Positions 1 to 8,924 are shown, counted from the stretch's first letter. The stretch is 13,184 nucleotides of DNA from Actinidia chinensis (GCA_009663005.1 VIGQ01001293.1:1-13184), one strand, 5' to 3'. Numbers and translations are program-made. Notes: generated from the letters alone by a model not told the origin.

Positions 1-2
1 CT

Positions 3-484
3 AAAGCTGTAATGGAGAGTATGAAAATCAACTTAAACCCTCGTAATGATTGTAAGGGAATAAATTATACAATTATGGATTCTGACTTAATAGGGCAGAC
101 ACTGTTACTGAGCTATCGCTGTGAAATAAGTTCGGTGGCTCCTGATGCCAAGAGCTTAGCCTAGACACATCGAATATAGACATATTCGATTTAAGACCAC
201 CATTCCTCTCAAAGCTATCACTATCTAATAAACGCGGTAGAGTAACTACCGAAAGTTGGACGAGGCAAACAGTCGACGGCGATCTAGAAGCATATCAAGC
301 AATAGAAGGTAACTTGTACGACGAATCTTCTTCTTACAACCTCAATGATTGGGCGAGATGTTCACAGCGGATGATAGGCTACCAACTAAGCACATATAAG
401 CATGGGATGGGTTCAACCGCCTACTCATTGAAACGTGTCACGCGTCTATCACTCGCCCGAGCTGCAATCTGCCAAGTGACATGA
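3..484 (+). pseudogene. Unassigned coding relic, broken by one frameshift, 5' end outside window
   Basis: Two overlapping open frames read like one protein. The first runs from the window edge to a TAG at 162-164. The second is open from 146 to a TGA at 482-484 (112 residues). Both have balanced amino-acid use, including Trp, Cys and Met, and the stretch is clearly richer in G and C than the AT-rich DNA that begins right after the stop. Visible motifs are GQTLLLSYRCEISSV in the first frame and LNDWARCSQRMIGYQL and RVTRLSLARAA in the second. No start codon or upstream boundary is visible. I do not recognise the family. A transposon gene, an integrated virus-derived sequence and an old host-gene fragment are all possible. 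Confidence is for a genuine, now broken, coding sequence, not for any function. Confidence 0.55.
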
Positions 485-1490
485 TAGCCGGGGCCATCAA
501 AAATTGATCAATTAGTTTTTATGTATTATAGATTTAAAATTTATTATTAGTAATTAATACCAAATATATGTTATATAAAATAAAATATATATTACCCTAA
601 CGGGAACTAAATTTACACAAGTTTTAAATTGTAAATTCTAATTATTTAAAGCGAAGCTTTTCACTCTAGTCAAACTGCAAGAATGATAAAATTTACCTTA
701 TTTTTAATCACCTAACATGGAGCATCTCAAACATAACACTAAAAAAACATGTATTTGCTAAAGTATAGAATTATTTCATAAAAAAAACATCTTCCATAGT
801 TGCTCTAAATGATTTCTTATTTTTTAGGATTGCTACCATGACTCTCCCACGTCTAGGAAGTCAATGTAGCTTTGCTAAATATAAATAATTATTTATCCTC
901 CAGCCTCTCATCTTCTCTATCTATACCCTCATCGAACAGCCTCCCGGGCTCTCACCATTAGCCGAACCCTAACGTGAACGATGAGCGAACTTGCGATTCG
1001 CCGCCCAAGAGAGGGAAATAAAACTCTAATTTTGCGAATTGAGAACATAATATCATTACAGGCAATCAATTGTACACGACAGTTTTCAAGATGTATCAAG
1101 GCTTTTTGGCATTCATGGAAACGAGTGGTGGGTGACGAGGGAGAGGGCGTAACAATGTTGGGAAGCAGGTGAGAAAGGTGGTAGTGGCAGGATGGGTGTT
1201 GGATCAACGATGGAAGATGATTGCTGGTGGGTGGAGTTGGAGGATGGTGGTCTGTGGGGGTGTATGACTAGGTTTGTGATGATGAAGATATGGGGGTAGA
1301 AGTGGGAAATAGTGGTGTTATTGAGATAAAATAAAATCAATAGGGGGTGCCAGTGTAATTTTCCACAGGTCAGGGTGGGATTGTATACGGTCAAACCCAC
1401 CAGGGTGATGCCGTGCTGGGTTTATTTTTAAACATTTTTTTAATTACTTTACCCTAGAATTATCCAAATTACAGAACACCTCTTACGTAC
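485..1490. other. Intergenic DNA, no supported gene
   Basis: Very AT-rich to about 900, then mixed composition with a G-rich + strand from about 1110 to 1400. A TATAAATA motif near 879-886 lies upstream of a 63-codon frame (981-1172), but that frame has no recognisable motif and no splice or polyadenylation support. Pieces such as GGAGCATCTC near 719 resemble the ends of small plant transposons, but I could not find a matching second end. Nothing here is strong enough to call. Confidence 0.5.
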
Positions 1491-1831
1491 TAGGGATGTG
1501 CAAAATATCCGTCAATTGACCGACCGACGACCCAACCCGAACCCGATCAAAACCCGCTCACTCTACGGATGAATAAAGGGTGGAATTTAAACTAACCGAA
1601 CACATTTGGTCGGGGTCGGGCCATTAAATAATCCAATCAGACGCTCAACCCGACAAAATATTACATAGAATCAATAATTTTTAATCCAAACCCGACCAAC
1701 CCGACCAAATTTCCCCGATCCGATCCGATCCGACCGTTTTGGATCGATTCGGCCAAATTTTCCAATCCGATCATTTCGCGTTCGGGTGTCGGGTAGCCCA
1801 ACTAGACCCGACCGACCCGTGAACAGCCCTA
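1491..1831. mobile_element. hAT-type MITE with CCCGACC-rich interior
   Basis: The left end reads TAGGGATGTGCA and the reverse complement of the right end reads TAGGGCTGTTCA, so the terminal inverted repeats match at 10 of 12 positions. The TAGGG(N)TGT(N)CA end and an interior packed with CCGACC and CCCGACC units are typical of a common class of non-autonomous plant hAT elements. Flanking 1482-1490 (CTTACGTAC) and 1832-1840 (CTACGTTAC) look like a target-site duplication that has since taken indels. There is no transposase. The element is 341 bases long. Confidence 0.75.
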
Positions 1832-2114
1832 CTACGTTACAACCTGGATCCGGAGCCTCTCAGTATGGGATTACTACGAAGGGATTGAAATGTATAAAAA
1901 AATAACATCATTTTAATTAATAATAAAATAATAGTTTTTTATATTAAACACAAAAACGATACATTCAAAACCATTCACCAAATACTTACTCCGGATAATA
2001 CGATCTCACCAGTGGCGGGACCAGACAGGGATAGTGGGATCTAGAACGGTAATTTAAAAAAAATTATAAAATTTATACTATGGTTTTAAGACTTTATCCC
2101 CTAAAATGTATTAT

Positions 2115-2140
2115 ACTATTATTATTATTATTATTATTTT
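2115..2140. repeat. (ATT)n microsatellite
   Basis: About seven consecutive ATT units lie in an AT-rich intergenic stretch. Confidence 0.9.
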
Positions 2141-2535
2141 AATTTTATTCCTCTACCTTAAAACTTGCTAGCCTGATGTCACCCACCCTCTCAGCCCGCC
2201 ACCGGCAACGCGCCGGCTACCACCGCTGATCCCTTCCCCCTCTGTCTCAGCCACCATATATACACTCTGAACCTCCGCCTCCTCCACCACACTAAAGCCA
2301 CACCCGCCATCATCTCCTCCCTGGTGACCCACCTTAACATTAGTCAGACCAATCCATGGCCGGTGGTGTGTCCACATTCTATCAAATCTTCTTCGTAACC
2401 CTAGCACGTGAAAGAGTGGCGGCGACGAAAGAGAGAAATTAGGATTGGGGTGGCTAAAGGAGACCTGAGGGGGAGAGGGAGAGATTAGGTGGTGGTTGAG
2501 GAAGGTTGTGGTTGGGTTGGGTGGACTCACGCGGC

Positions 2536-2562
2536 GGGGGGGGGGGGGGGGGGGGGGGGGGG
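2536..2562. repeat. 27-base G homopolymer
   Basis: An uninterrupted run of 27 G, preceded by GCGGC and followed by TGCGGGTG. Runs this long are rare in plant DNA and easily mis-sized by sequencing and assembly, so the true length is uncertain. Confidence 0.9.
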
Positions 2563-2596
2563 TGCGGGTGACGTGGTGCTTGGGGTGGGTATGTAA

Positions 2597-2605
2597 TTAG
2601 GGTTT
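2597..2605 (-). promoter_or_regulatory. Telobox (AAACCCTAA)
   Basis: TTAGGGTTT on the + strand is the exact complement of the plant telobox AAACCCTAA. A second close match, TAGGGTTA, lies at 2779-2786. Teloboxes are enriched in promoters of plant ribosomal-protein and ribosome-biogenesis genes. The recognised gene remains downstream belong to that functional class, which makes a regulatory role plausible but unproven. Confidence 0.45.
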
Positions 2606-2687
2606 TGAGGGAGAATTTTGGGTATTGCCTTTGTACTTAGATTTTTCAAATTTAGCATTCAAAAACTGTGGGTGTGCTGGCACCTTT

Positions 2688-2867
2688 AGGATTAGGAAAG
2701 TTTTTAGGAATGCAATCCCGCTTCATCCGGGGTTTCAAACGGTCAACAGATCTCAGAAGATTTTTATTTTTGGGTAAGTAGGGTTAGGATTTTTTTTGGG
2801 GGCAAGTAGGATTAAGAATTTGTTAGTAATCAAATCCATTTCAAACGGTCAAGAGATCTCGCAAGAT
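2688..2867 (+). repeat. Duplicated upstream module (two diverged direct copies)
   Basis: Copy 1 spans about 2688-2761 and copy 2 about 2808-2867. Both start AGGATTA, contain an AATCC-like step and end with nearly the same 28 bases, from TTTCAAACGGTCAA through AGATCTC to AAGAT. The second copy abuts the TATA box, so the duplication sits in the proximal promoter position. Confidence 0.75.
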
Positions 2868-2869
2868 CA

Positions 2870-2876
2870 TATAAAG
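2870..2876 (+). promoter_or_regulatory. TATA box of a putative promoter
   Basis: TATAAAG is a good plant TATA match, followed about 30 bases on by a plausible initiation area near 2900 and then by a GA tract and CTT-rich leader, as is usual in plant 5' untranslated regions. Two teloboxes and a duplicated module lie upstream. The first recognised exon of the RBM28-like pseudogene begins about 460 bases downstream. Whether this promoter belonged to that gene or still fires cannot be told from sequence. Confidence 0.5.
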
Positions 2877-2921
2877 GGGGTGTTGTGTTCTGAGACGTGA
2901 GACTACTCCCCATACATCACT

Positions 2922-2942
2922 GAGAGAGAGAGAGAGAGAGAG
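2922..2942. repeat. (GA)n microsatellite
   Basis: Ten and a half GA units, followed by AGCTTGG. GA/CT tracts just after the start of transcription are frequent in plant leaders. A shorter TTC repeat lies at about 3001-3014. Confidence 0.9.
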
Positions 2943-3332
2943 CTTGGTTGGAATCAGGAGAGGAGGGAGAACCTTTTTTCACGCTACGATCTAAAAGGGT
3001 TTCTTCTTCTTCTTCATAGTATATTTCTTTAATTCTTTCTCTAATTCTTTCACTTGTCCTCGTATTTTACTAATTAGTATTCCATTGTTATGTTGATTTA
3101 CTCACTTAAGCACATTCAGCGGAGCGGAGGACATGGTCTCAAGGTGCTTGAAGTTCGAGGGTATGGTTGAATTAGTGATGCTCTGTTTCGAGTTCTTGAA
3201 TTTGGAGAGGGACAATCTCTATCACACTCTCTCTCTCAAATCTTCGATCTCCTTCTGACATCGGCCCCAAATTCCTAAATCATCCTATTTTTCTTCGAAT
3301 AGACTCTCTTCTTCTATGATGGATTGGTCGTT

Positions 3333-3371
3333 TGTGCTCAGATCTAAGTGCGGCCTTTTGAATATGCTGAG
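3333..3371 (+). pseudogene. RBM28: RBM28-like pseudo-exon, end of the GGLLNADMAE-type segment
   Basis: The frame reading VLRSKCGLLNML ends at a strong donor, GAG followed by GTAAGT at 3372. In the family a conserved segment of the type VARTVVFGGLLNADMAE lies between RRM1 and RRM2. The match here is CGLLN followed by ATGCTGAG, with about two codons missing. The exon's upstream limit is not visible. The same segment, donor included, recurs at 13006-13059. On its own this match would be weak. It is supported by the exons that follow. Confidence 0.5.
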
Positions 3372-3962
3372 GTAAGTCAAATGTTGGTGTCTTATGTTGT
3401 ATGTGCATGTGATCCTGCTTTATCAGGGCTGTGATGATTTGTTCACGTTCTTCTAACCACATCACCTACAACATAGCACAAGTATACATTCCAAAGAAAC
3501 TCTAGATTCTATCTGGTGTCAAAGGCCCCAGCCCCTAATTTGAAGCATCTGAATACAAAAGAATCATGCCACCCAATCTATTTCACATGTGAAGATTTCC
3601 CCAGAAGGGAAAAGCTCCATCTCTTTTAACTAACCTAAAATACCGTTTTCTTTCTTGCCTAAGTAATTTTTGCAAGCCAAAATACGTACGCCTTTTGTTG
3701 GTCAGAATTGCATTTCTCATCAGAATGTTCTAAATTTTAACAAGTGGTAAGGGCTTTAGTGATGAATTATGCCGAACACATAACCATTATACCTCTGCAT
3801 TGGCAACTGCATAGGTGATGAGTTGGAGACGTGCCAGGTGATATGGTTTGAGAGATATTCCTGTACAGATAGTGTAAAGGTTTTTGTATTTGATTATGAA
3901 TCCTTTATGATTATCCTTTGAGATTCTAAGTTTTTTTTCCCTCCATGTATATTTGTGATCAG

Positions 3963-4013
3963 GGCTCTAAGACTAAAAAATGGAAGCTAATAGTGAGAAA
4001 CCTGCCTTTTAAG
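3963..4013 (+). pseudogene. RBM28: RBM28-like pseudo-exon, start of RRM2 (RNP2)
   Basis: After a T-rich acceptor (TTTGTGATCAG) the frame reads GSKTKKWKLIVRNLPFK over exactly 17 codons. LIVRNLPF is a classic RNP2 strand of an RRM, and WKLI(I/V)RNLPF is how RRM2 of plant RBM28-like proteins begins. The frame stays open past 4013 as VGFVNNNK, which may be the later VGFVW strand of the same domain brought close by an internal deletion of about a dozen codons. Alternatively the exon ends at the weak donor GTTGGC. Confidence 0.85.
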
Positions 4014-4222
4014 GTTGGCTTTGTAAACAATAACAAGTTTCACCTTATATGTATGCCTGTTGTATGCATATTATGGCTTGAGGGTGATTGTTTTTGTCCT
4101 GGAGAAGTCTAGGTTTAAACATTGGCAAAACATAAATGGGTAGTCTTTTTTAATCCCACATTTGTTTTTTGATGTCCCTTGTCATTTCCTCAATGCTTAT
4201 ATCTAGTATGCTGCGTTTGCAG

Positions 4223-4276
4223 GGTTTCTAAGGGATTTGGCATCCGTTAAGTTACAAAACCAAGCAAGAAGCAAAA
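4223..4276 (+). pseudogene. RBM28: RBM28-like pseudo-exon, RRM2 RNP1 (SKGFAFVKF type)
   Basis: The exon lies between a good acceptor (CGTTTGCAG) and a GTATAG donor. It carries the remains of (L)SKGFAFVKFT-KQ-AEK: SKGF is intact in one frame, then indels shift the rest and create an in-frame TAA. The next exon continues the same domain, which supports the reading. This is the RNA-contacting RNP1 strand of the second RRM, now disrupted. Confidence 0.7.
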
Positions 4277-4390
4277 GTATAGTTTTCATGCACGATCTAC
4301 TTGAAGTTGTTGTGAAAATTTTATTTTAGATCAGATAGGTTAACGCATTTCTTATATTTTTCTCATCACTTCTTCCTTCCCACTTTTCAG

Positions 4391-4503
4391 GCCATTCAGA
4401 AATTCAATGGGAAAAAATTGAGTAAAAGACCCATTGCCGCGATTGGGGCGTTCCAAGAAAGTTTTATGCAACTGGGTTCATTCTGTTGTGCTTCGGAAAA
4501 TGG
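4391..4503 (+). pseudogene. RBM28: RBM28-like pseudo-exon, end of RRM2
   Basis: A textbook acceptor (CCCACTTTTCAG) precedes a frame reading AIQKFNGKKLSKRPIAA. The family has AI(Q/K)KFNG-FGKRPIAVDWAVPK at the end of RRM2. The DW(G)VPRK part follows in another frame (GATTGGGGCGTTCC), so a base has been lost near 4440. The tail returns to a frame ending ASENG before a GTAACA donor. The next recognised exon begins about 2.1 kb further on with a GQDKGNE-like start that would join here. Confidence 0.85.
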
Positions 4504-6578
4504 GTAACATTGTCATCCACAGTATTCGATAATTTCTAAAAGATCAACCTCTCGGTTTTTTTTTATTTTTTTAATAATTAATTTGCTGTCAACCTTCTTT
4601 GTTCCCATCATAAGTACAATAATACACTTTTCAAGGTTTTGGACGAATTGTTGTAGCACTATACAAGTTTGCTGAGTTCTTACTAGTTCAAGGAAGTTGA
4701 ATTTAGAAGGAGGGGTCTTTGCTTTAATAAAAAAGTTAACATCAAGAGGATATGCCCCCTCTATGTGTAGGAGTATATTATTCTCTGACAGTCAGACTGA
4801 TATTTAATCTTAAAATTACAAGGTGCATTCTGGTTTCCATATCTTTTTGTCTTGATGAGACAATGAGTCTCGTTATGATTAAAGGACTCTGCATTAGTTG
4901 GTAAGAGCATCTTTACCTTTTCAAATCTTTCTTGTTCTTATATTTTTAGTGACTGATAGGAAACCACTATTTCTCAATTCTTATCTTTAAGGCTGTATTT
5001 GGTGAAGTATTGGGTGAGAAAAAACAGGAAATGGAAACGGAAAAGTAGACGATCCAACCCACTTGGTACCACCTGGATAATTTACCATTCTATTTTTCTT
5101 ACCCTCACCAAATTCTTGATTCAAACAAAAAGCCTAAGAGTATACATGAGTCAGTTCCATGGTAGGAATCTGGAATTGGTACTTTTGCTCTTTCACTAGT
5201 GCTTATGCAAACATTGGGAAGGAACTCATCTACATGCTTTGGTTCAAAAAAGCTTACTTAAACATACAGTTTGCGTCATTGATGCAAATCCCATTATGCA
5301 TCAAATTTTCATTTGGATGAATATAGAAACAATTGTTGACTGTAAACAATTGTATGAGTACATTCTGACGGGGATGGCTTTATTTAGGCTAAAAGGTGCT
5401 ACTTAAGGATTATTATGTCTCTGCTGTCATGGATCATGAGATGGGGTTTCTTTGTGCAGCGAACGTGCCGTAGAGGCCTCATATATATTATGTACTTGAG
5501 ATGGGTATACTGGACATGAGGGAATCTGTTATGTTTTGATGAGCTTCAGGCTTCTTTAGGTCCCTCCGTGTGCCAAGAGAAGAGCCTCACCATATATCTG
5601 GAAAGCCCCCTCTAAAAATGTGCTTGAAGGTATATCCTATGTATATGTTACTTGAAAGTATCGGCTTCGTCTTAATTCATTCATGCTGCCAAGGATGGAG
5701 ACACATAAAATATTTCATTTTCTTATGCTTATTTCATTTTCTGAGTGAAATGGTTTTATCTCCCGTGGCACCTAGATAGTGAAAGGTTCTCCCTTTGCAT
5801 GATGGAAACTAACATAGTCATGAAGCTGGCTGACTATGCTCGTCTGACATGGAGCAGTTAACGCATAACATGAGAGTTCTGTATCCTAATAGATGGTTGG
5901 TTAATTTCCTAGACACACCCTTACCCAAGAGTCTATTGTCCGACACAACCACTTGCACACATTTAGAAGAGCCCATGTAACATAGTGAAACTGAGGCCTT
6001 GATGTAGTGTGCAGCGAGAGTGACAAATTTTGATCAAGGAAACTATTGCTGTTCGACCCACCTGGGGGAAGTATTTTTTCGAACTTTGACTCTTTCTCCC
6101 AACCAGATTTCATGAAAGAAAAGACGAGAACAAAAAATAAACTAAAATCATATCTAAAGGTTCTGTTCTATGCTAGTTTGATTATCATTCTTGTTTTTTG
6201 TTGGTGGGGAGGAGACGGATGGGGAAGTAAAGGCAGGCTCATTTCGCCAACTGTGTAGGAGGAGGGAAAACAAATGAGACTTTAACAAAACTGGAACTGT
6301 TCCAGAAAAGGATGAGGGCTAATATCTGAGTGTGACAATCCACCGATCATGCATCACTCATCTATTCAATAGGATTAGATTAAAAAGTCATTTTTATTGC
6401 ACGTGTTCTGCCAAATTGTTGAGGCTGCAGGTTCCTTGTCTTACAGTCTTAGGTTGTCAGTGTAGTTGTTGTTCTTGTTGTTGATTGCTAGCTCAAAAGT
6501 TACCGTTACGTTATTACATTGGAGCTATAGGGATAATGGCTCTGCAAGTCTTCAATCATAATTTTTGATCTTTTATAG
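4504..6578 (+). other. Pseudogene intron, about 2.1 kb
   Basis: This lies between the exons at 4391-4503 and 6579-7084. It starts GTAACA and ends TCTTTTATAG, both plausible plant splice sites. It holds one clear Tourist-like MITE at 4991-5134 and a few short inverted repeats, for example ACAATTGTT with AACAATTGT near 5330-5355 and CATAGTCA with TGACTATG at 5813-5838. I found no coding islands that fit RBM28 here. The small open frames (5570-5779, 6046-6258) show no protein features. Confidence 0.6.
4991..5134. mobile_element. Tourist-like (PIF/Harbinger) MITE
   Basis: The left end GGCTGTATTTGGT and the reverse complement of the right end, GGCTTTTTGTTTG, form imperfect inverted repeats. They extend inward for about 28 bases to GGGTGAG and TGGTGAG. 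The element is 144 bases long and is flanked on both sides by TAA (4988-4990 and 5135-5137), the three-base target duplication expected for PIF/Harbinger. It lies inside an intron of the pseudogene and codes for nothing. Confidence 0.7.
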
Positions 6579-7084
6579 GACAAGATAAGGGAAACGAAAG
6601 GACGACCCACTTCGTAGCAGTAGTGACTGGACTTGGAGGATAGCGACGTGTGTGGAGAAACCAAACAAATGAGGGTGGCTTTTGATGACTCTGAAATGAT
6701 AGAGAAAGGAGACTCCCCCAATTTGATTTGATGAGAAGCAGATGTTGCAAGAAAGTTCTTAATATTTGATCTCTCTAACTAAAGGAAATACTACTTCTAG
6801 TTGATGGTGATGTCCAAACCACCCAATGGAAGCAGACATGACGGAAAGGCAGTGTACCAGACAAGCCATCTGATGGGTCTGCTAATATATCCGGCATGAC
6901 AAAACCTGAGAAAATCTGGGAAAAATTAAAACTGACAAATTCTTAAAAGCGGCAGAGGGAGAGGATGATTTGAGGAGAACAATTTTCTAAGCAATTTTTC
7001 TTTTGACATTGATAATGAAGAAGTGAAGCCAGCGTTTTTGGAATGGGAAGTGCAATCTTCATCCCTGTCTTATCAAGTCACCAA
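6579..7084 (+). pseudogene. RBM28: RBM28-like pseudo-exon, acidic linker and first half of RRM3
   Basis: After the acceptor TCTTTTATAG come, through several frames, a GQDKGNE-like start, a serine and acid-rich piece, DLEDSDVCGETKQMRVAFDD, and then FDE-ADVARKVLN, the conserved helix of the family's linker. Further on are SVDGDVQTT-like and SGMTKPEK pieces. AEGEDDLRRTIF, SNF-FDIDNEEVK, AFLE-EVQS and YQVTK follow, which is the start of RRM3 (family: RTIFISNLPFDI). Stops include TGA in ATC-TGA-TGG and GGA-TGA-TTT. The donor has lost one base: ACCAAG-GTATGA is now ACCAAGTATGA. Confidence 0.9.
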
Positions 7085-7155
7085 GTATGAATGGCTCGTT
7101 TGATCTTCACTCTATGTGAACGACTCTAATTCTGTATACCTTGTCCAATCTGCAG

Positions 7156-7365
7156 GAGATAAGAGGGACTGGATTTCTCAAGGTAAAACGTTGATGTGTG
7201 AGGTAGCATTTTCAGCAGCCAATGCTGCAACTGGTTTTGGAATATTTCTAAAAGGTGGACAGTTGAAAGTTTTGAGGGCTTTGGACAAGAAATCAGCCCA
7301 TAATAAGGGATTGGAGAAGAGCAAAAAAGAGTGATCATGACCACCGCAACCTTTATCTGGCAAAG
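7156..7365 (+). pseudogene. RBM28: RBM28-like pseudo-exon, second half of RRM3
   Basis: A 71-base intron ends with TCCAATCTGCAG. The exon opens EIRGTGFLKVK, the RNP1 strand of RRM3 (family: RGTGFLKF). It shifts frame near 7188, then reads CEVAFSAANAATGFGIF and LKGGQLKVLRALDKKSAH, closely matching the family's SAANAASGLGIFLKGRQL. A single T inserted at about 7332 makes a TGA. Past it the frame continues DHDHRNLYLAK, another conserved family segment, up to 7365. The open frame that starts with ATG at 7116 is made by reading through the intron and is not a real start. Confidence 0.92.
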
Positions 7366-7500
7366 TGACGCAGGACAACAATAAAATTGTTTTCTACGAT
7401 TTAATCGATATCGAAAAATAGGATAAAAGTAACCAGAATGTAGAATGGGAGGAGAAGTTTGGCTTCCGCAGAATAAAAGAAAAGGGGGGGAAGTTTGGTT

Positions 7501-7533
<33 letters not shown>

Positions 7534-8018
7534 ATCGTTTCTCTTTATTATATAATATCTGCGTTCAACGTAATTAAAAAACACCTTAAATGAATAAAAA
7601 TAATTCGTATTTGATAACTACTAAAATTTAAAAATAGACCCTAACATACTAAAACTCCTAATAAACTAATTTTATTTGATAAATACTAAAATTTAAAATA
7701 CGACTCCTAAAATACTAAAACTCCTAGTAAATAAGATTCTAATTTACTTAAAATAAAAATAAACAACTAATTATAAAATTATAAATTACCAAAATTAATA
7801 AATAAATAACTTTAATTTTCTTCCGCCATCACAAAGGTCGTTCCATAATTTGCCAGTACTCCTGTTGATTTCGTACTGGTTCTTATGCAATTTGAGTTCT
7901 CATATGCTGTCATTTCCTTACAATTTATCTTTATTTTGTTTATTATTATCTTTTTTTAACCTTTTGACTAGTGATCTATCCCCCCCCTCATCCCCCCCTC
8001 CCCCGATCTCGGTGGGTG
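7366..8018. other. Insertion or intron splitting the conserved LAK...AAEG segment
   Basis: The HRNLYLAK words end at 7365 and the family's next words, AAEGVSASDM-like, resume at 8019. About eight codons are lost and 650 bases of AT-rich sequence lie between. These bases include a 65-base tandem repeat and C runs near 7981-8004. No clear donor is seen at 7365 (AAAG followed by TGACG), so an insertion with local deletion is as likely as an intron. The open frames here on either strand have no coding character. Confidence 0.5.
7608..7735. repeat. Two-copy 65-base tandem repeat
   Basis: Copy 1 (7608-7672) and copy 2 (7673 to about 7735) both begin TATTTGATAA, then (A/C)TACTAAAATTTAAAA, and share ATACTAAAACTCCTA. 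They differ by scattered substitutions and small indels. The repeat is AT-rich and has no coding content. Confidence 0.85.
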
Positions 8019-8069
8019 ACTCAAGCTGCTGAAGTGTTTCAGCTTTTGGGACATGTCGAAGCGCCAAAA
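8019..8069 (+). pseudogene. RBM28: RBM28-like pseudo-exon, segment between RRM3 and RRM4
   Basis: The frames read TQAAE, then VSA, then DMSKRQ in successive registers, matching the family's AAEGVSA(S/E)DM-KR segment between RRM3 and RRM4. Single-base indels near 8034 and 8046 break the frame. A strong donor GTAAGT follows at 8070. The exon start is uncertain because the preceding segment is interrupted. Confidence 0.75.
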
Positions 8070-8924
8070 GTAAGTACCAAGAGTGAATTTAAAGTTTGTT
8101 CTTAATATCCCCAAATGATGATTTACACAGTAGGCAATTATTCTCCTACTTGGCTTAAACATTAAAAATTATGTCTTTCGAGCATTCTTGGATGTATTTC
8201 TTTGAATTCGATAATTAAATAATGAGGGTTAAAATTGCCACAAGACTTGTATTTTCTCTGGAGATTAGTTCTGTCAACCTCAATTTCACAATTCTGGACC
8301 ATTAAAGTCAGATTATCATCTGCAGTACATTGAGTGGTTGTGTGAAGAACAAAAAGGATAAGGAGGGAAGTGCTCCTTTCCTGTCTCCTCTCTTTTTCTC
8401 CTTTTTCTTTTCATCCAAACCTTTGGGAAAGAATTTTTAAAGTACTTTAGCACTTGCGCATTTGTTTGGTGATTATTTCGTGAGATGTTTCCTTTGTGAT
8501 GAGGCTAATGACCAATACAGTAATGGACGAATGCGTTGCTTGAACTAATAATAATGGTACTTATTTGAAACAGCTGATTAATGAGACTGATGAAGCAGCC
8601 CCTCAATTGGCTTTTGGAAGATGAAGCAAAATGGAAAATTAAGTTAAGTTTGAAAGTTGAGAGGGGGTGGGCCATCCTTTTAGTGTTTCCTTTTTGCCAC
8701 TGGCAGAATGAGCGCAGGCATCCCCAACAATGGTGATGTCCTGCAAAGGTCTCATAATACTTTGAGTCGAAACAAGCAATTCTTGAGTCCCAGTTCACGT
8801 GGACTCTTTTCTATTAGTGGTTTATTGTATAAACAATTCAAGGCTTAGCCATCCCCACTCAGTAGGCTTGTCACATACACCCCTGGATAACGGCAAAATA
8901 TAATTAAGTGGGCAGAGAAGAATA

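Larger units (their letters stand above)
1832..2596. other. Intergenic DNA with low-complexity tracts, no supported gene
   Basis: This holds an AT-rich stretch, a trinucleotide microsatellite and a block from about 2165 to 2560. That block is C-rich in its first half and G-rich in its second, ending in a long G run. A 120-codon open frame on the minus strand (2168-2530) is biased to Pro, Ser, Gly and Val and shows no domain. I read it as a product of base composition, not a gene. Confidence 0.5.

Noticed and set aside
1113..1400. 95-codon minus-strand frame
   Set aside because: It arises from a G-rich plus strand and is rich in Ser, Pro and His without any recognisable structure.
2168..2530. 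120-codon minus-strand frame rich in Pro, Ser and Gly
   Set aside because: The composition reflects C-rich and G-rich tracts. It shows no conserved motif, splice logic or plausible start context.
3133..3258. 41-codon frame (MVSRCLKFEG...) downstream of the putative promoter
   Set aside because: It does not match RRM1 or any known leader peptide, and short frames of this size are expected by chance.
5821..5841. TGAAGCTGGCTGACTATGCT, resembling the start of miR167
   Set aside because: It matches only about the first eight bases. The surrounding inverted repeat (8-bp stem, 10-base loop) is far too short for a plant microRNA precursor.
7116..7334. 72-codon open frame beginning with ATG
   Set aside because: Its first 13 or so codons are intron sequence. 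Only the later part (7156 on) is coding in origin, and it belongs to RRM3 of the RBM28-like pseudogene, so this is not a stand-alone gene.
7126..7584. 152-codon minus-strand open frame, the longest in the window
   Set aside because: It is the antisense shadow of the RRM3 pseudo-exon and the adjoining AT-rich DNA, and its translation has no domain.
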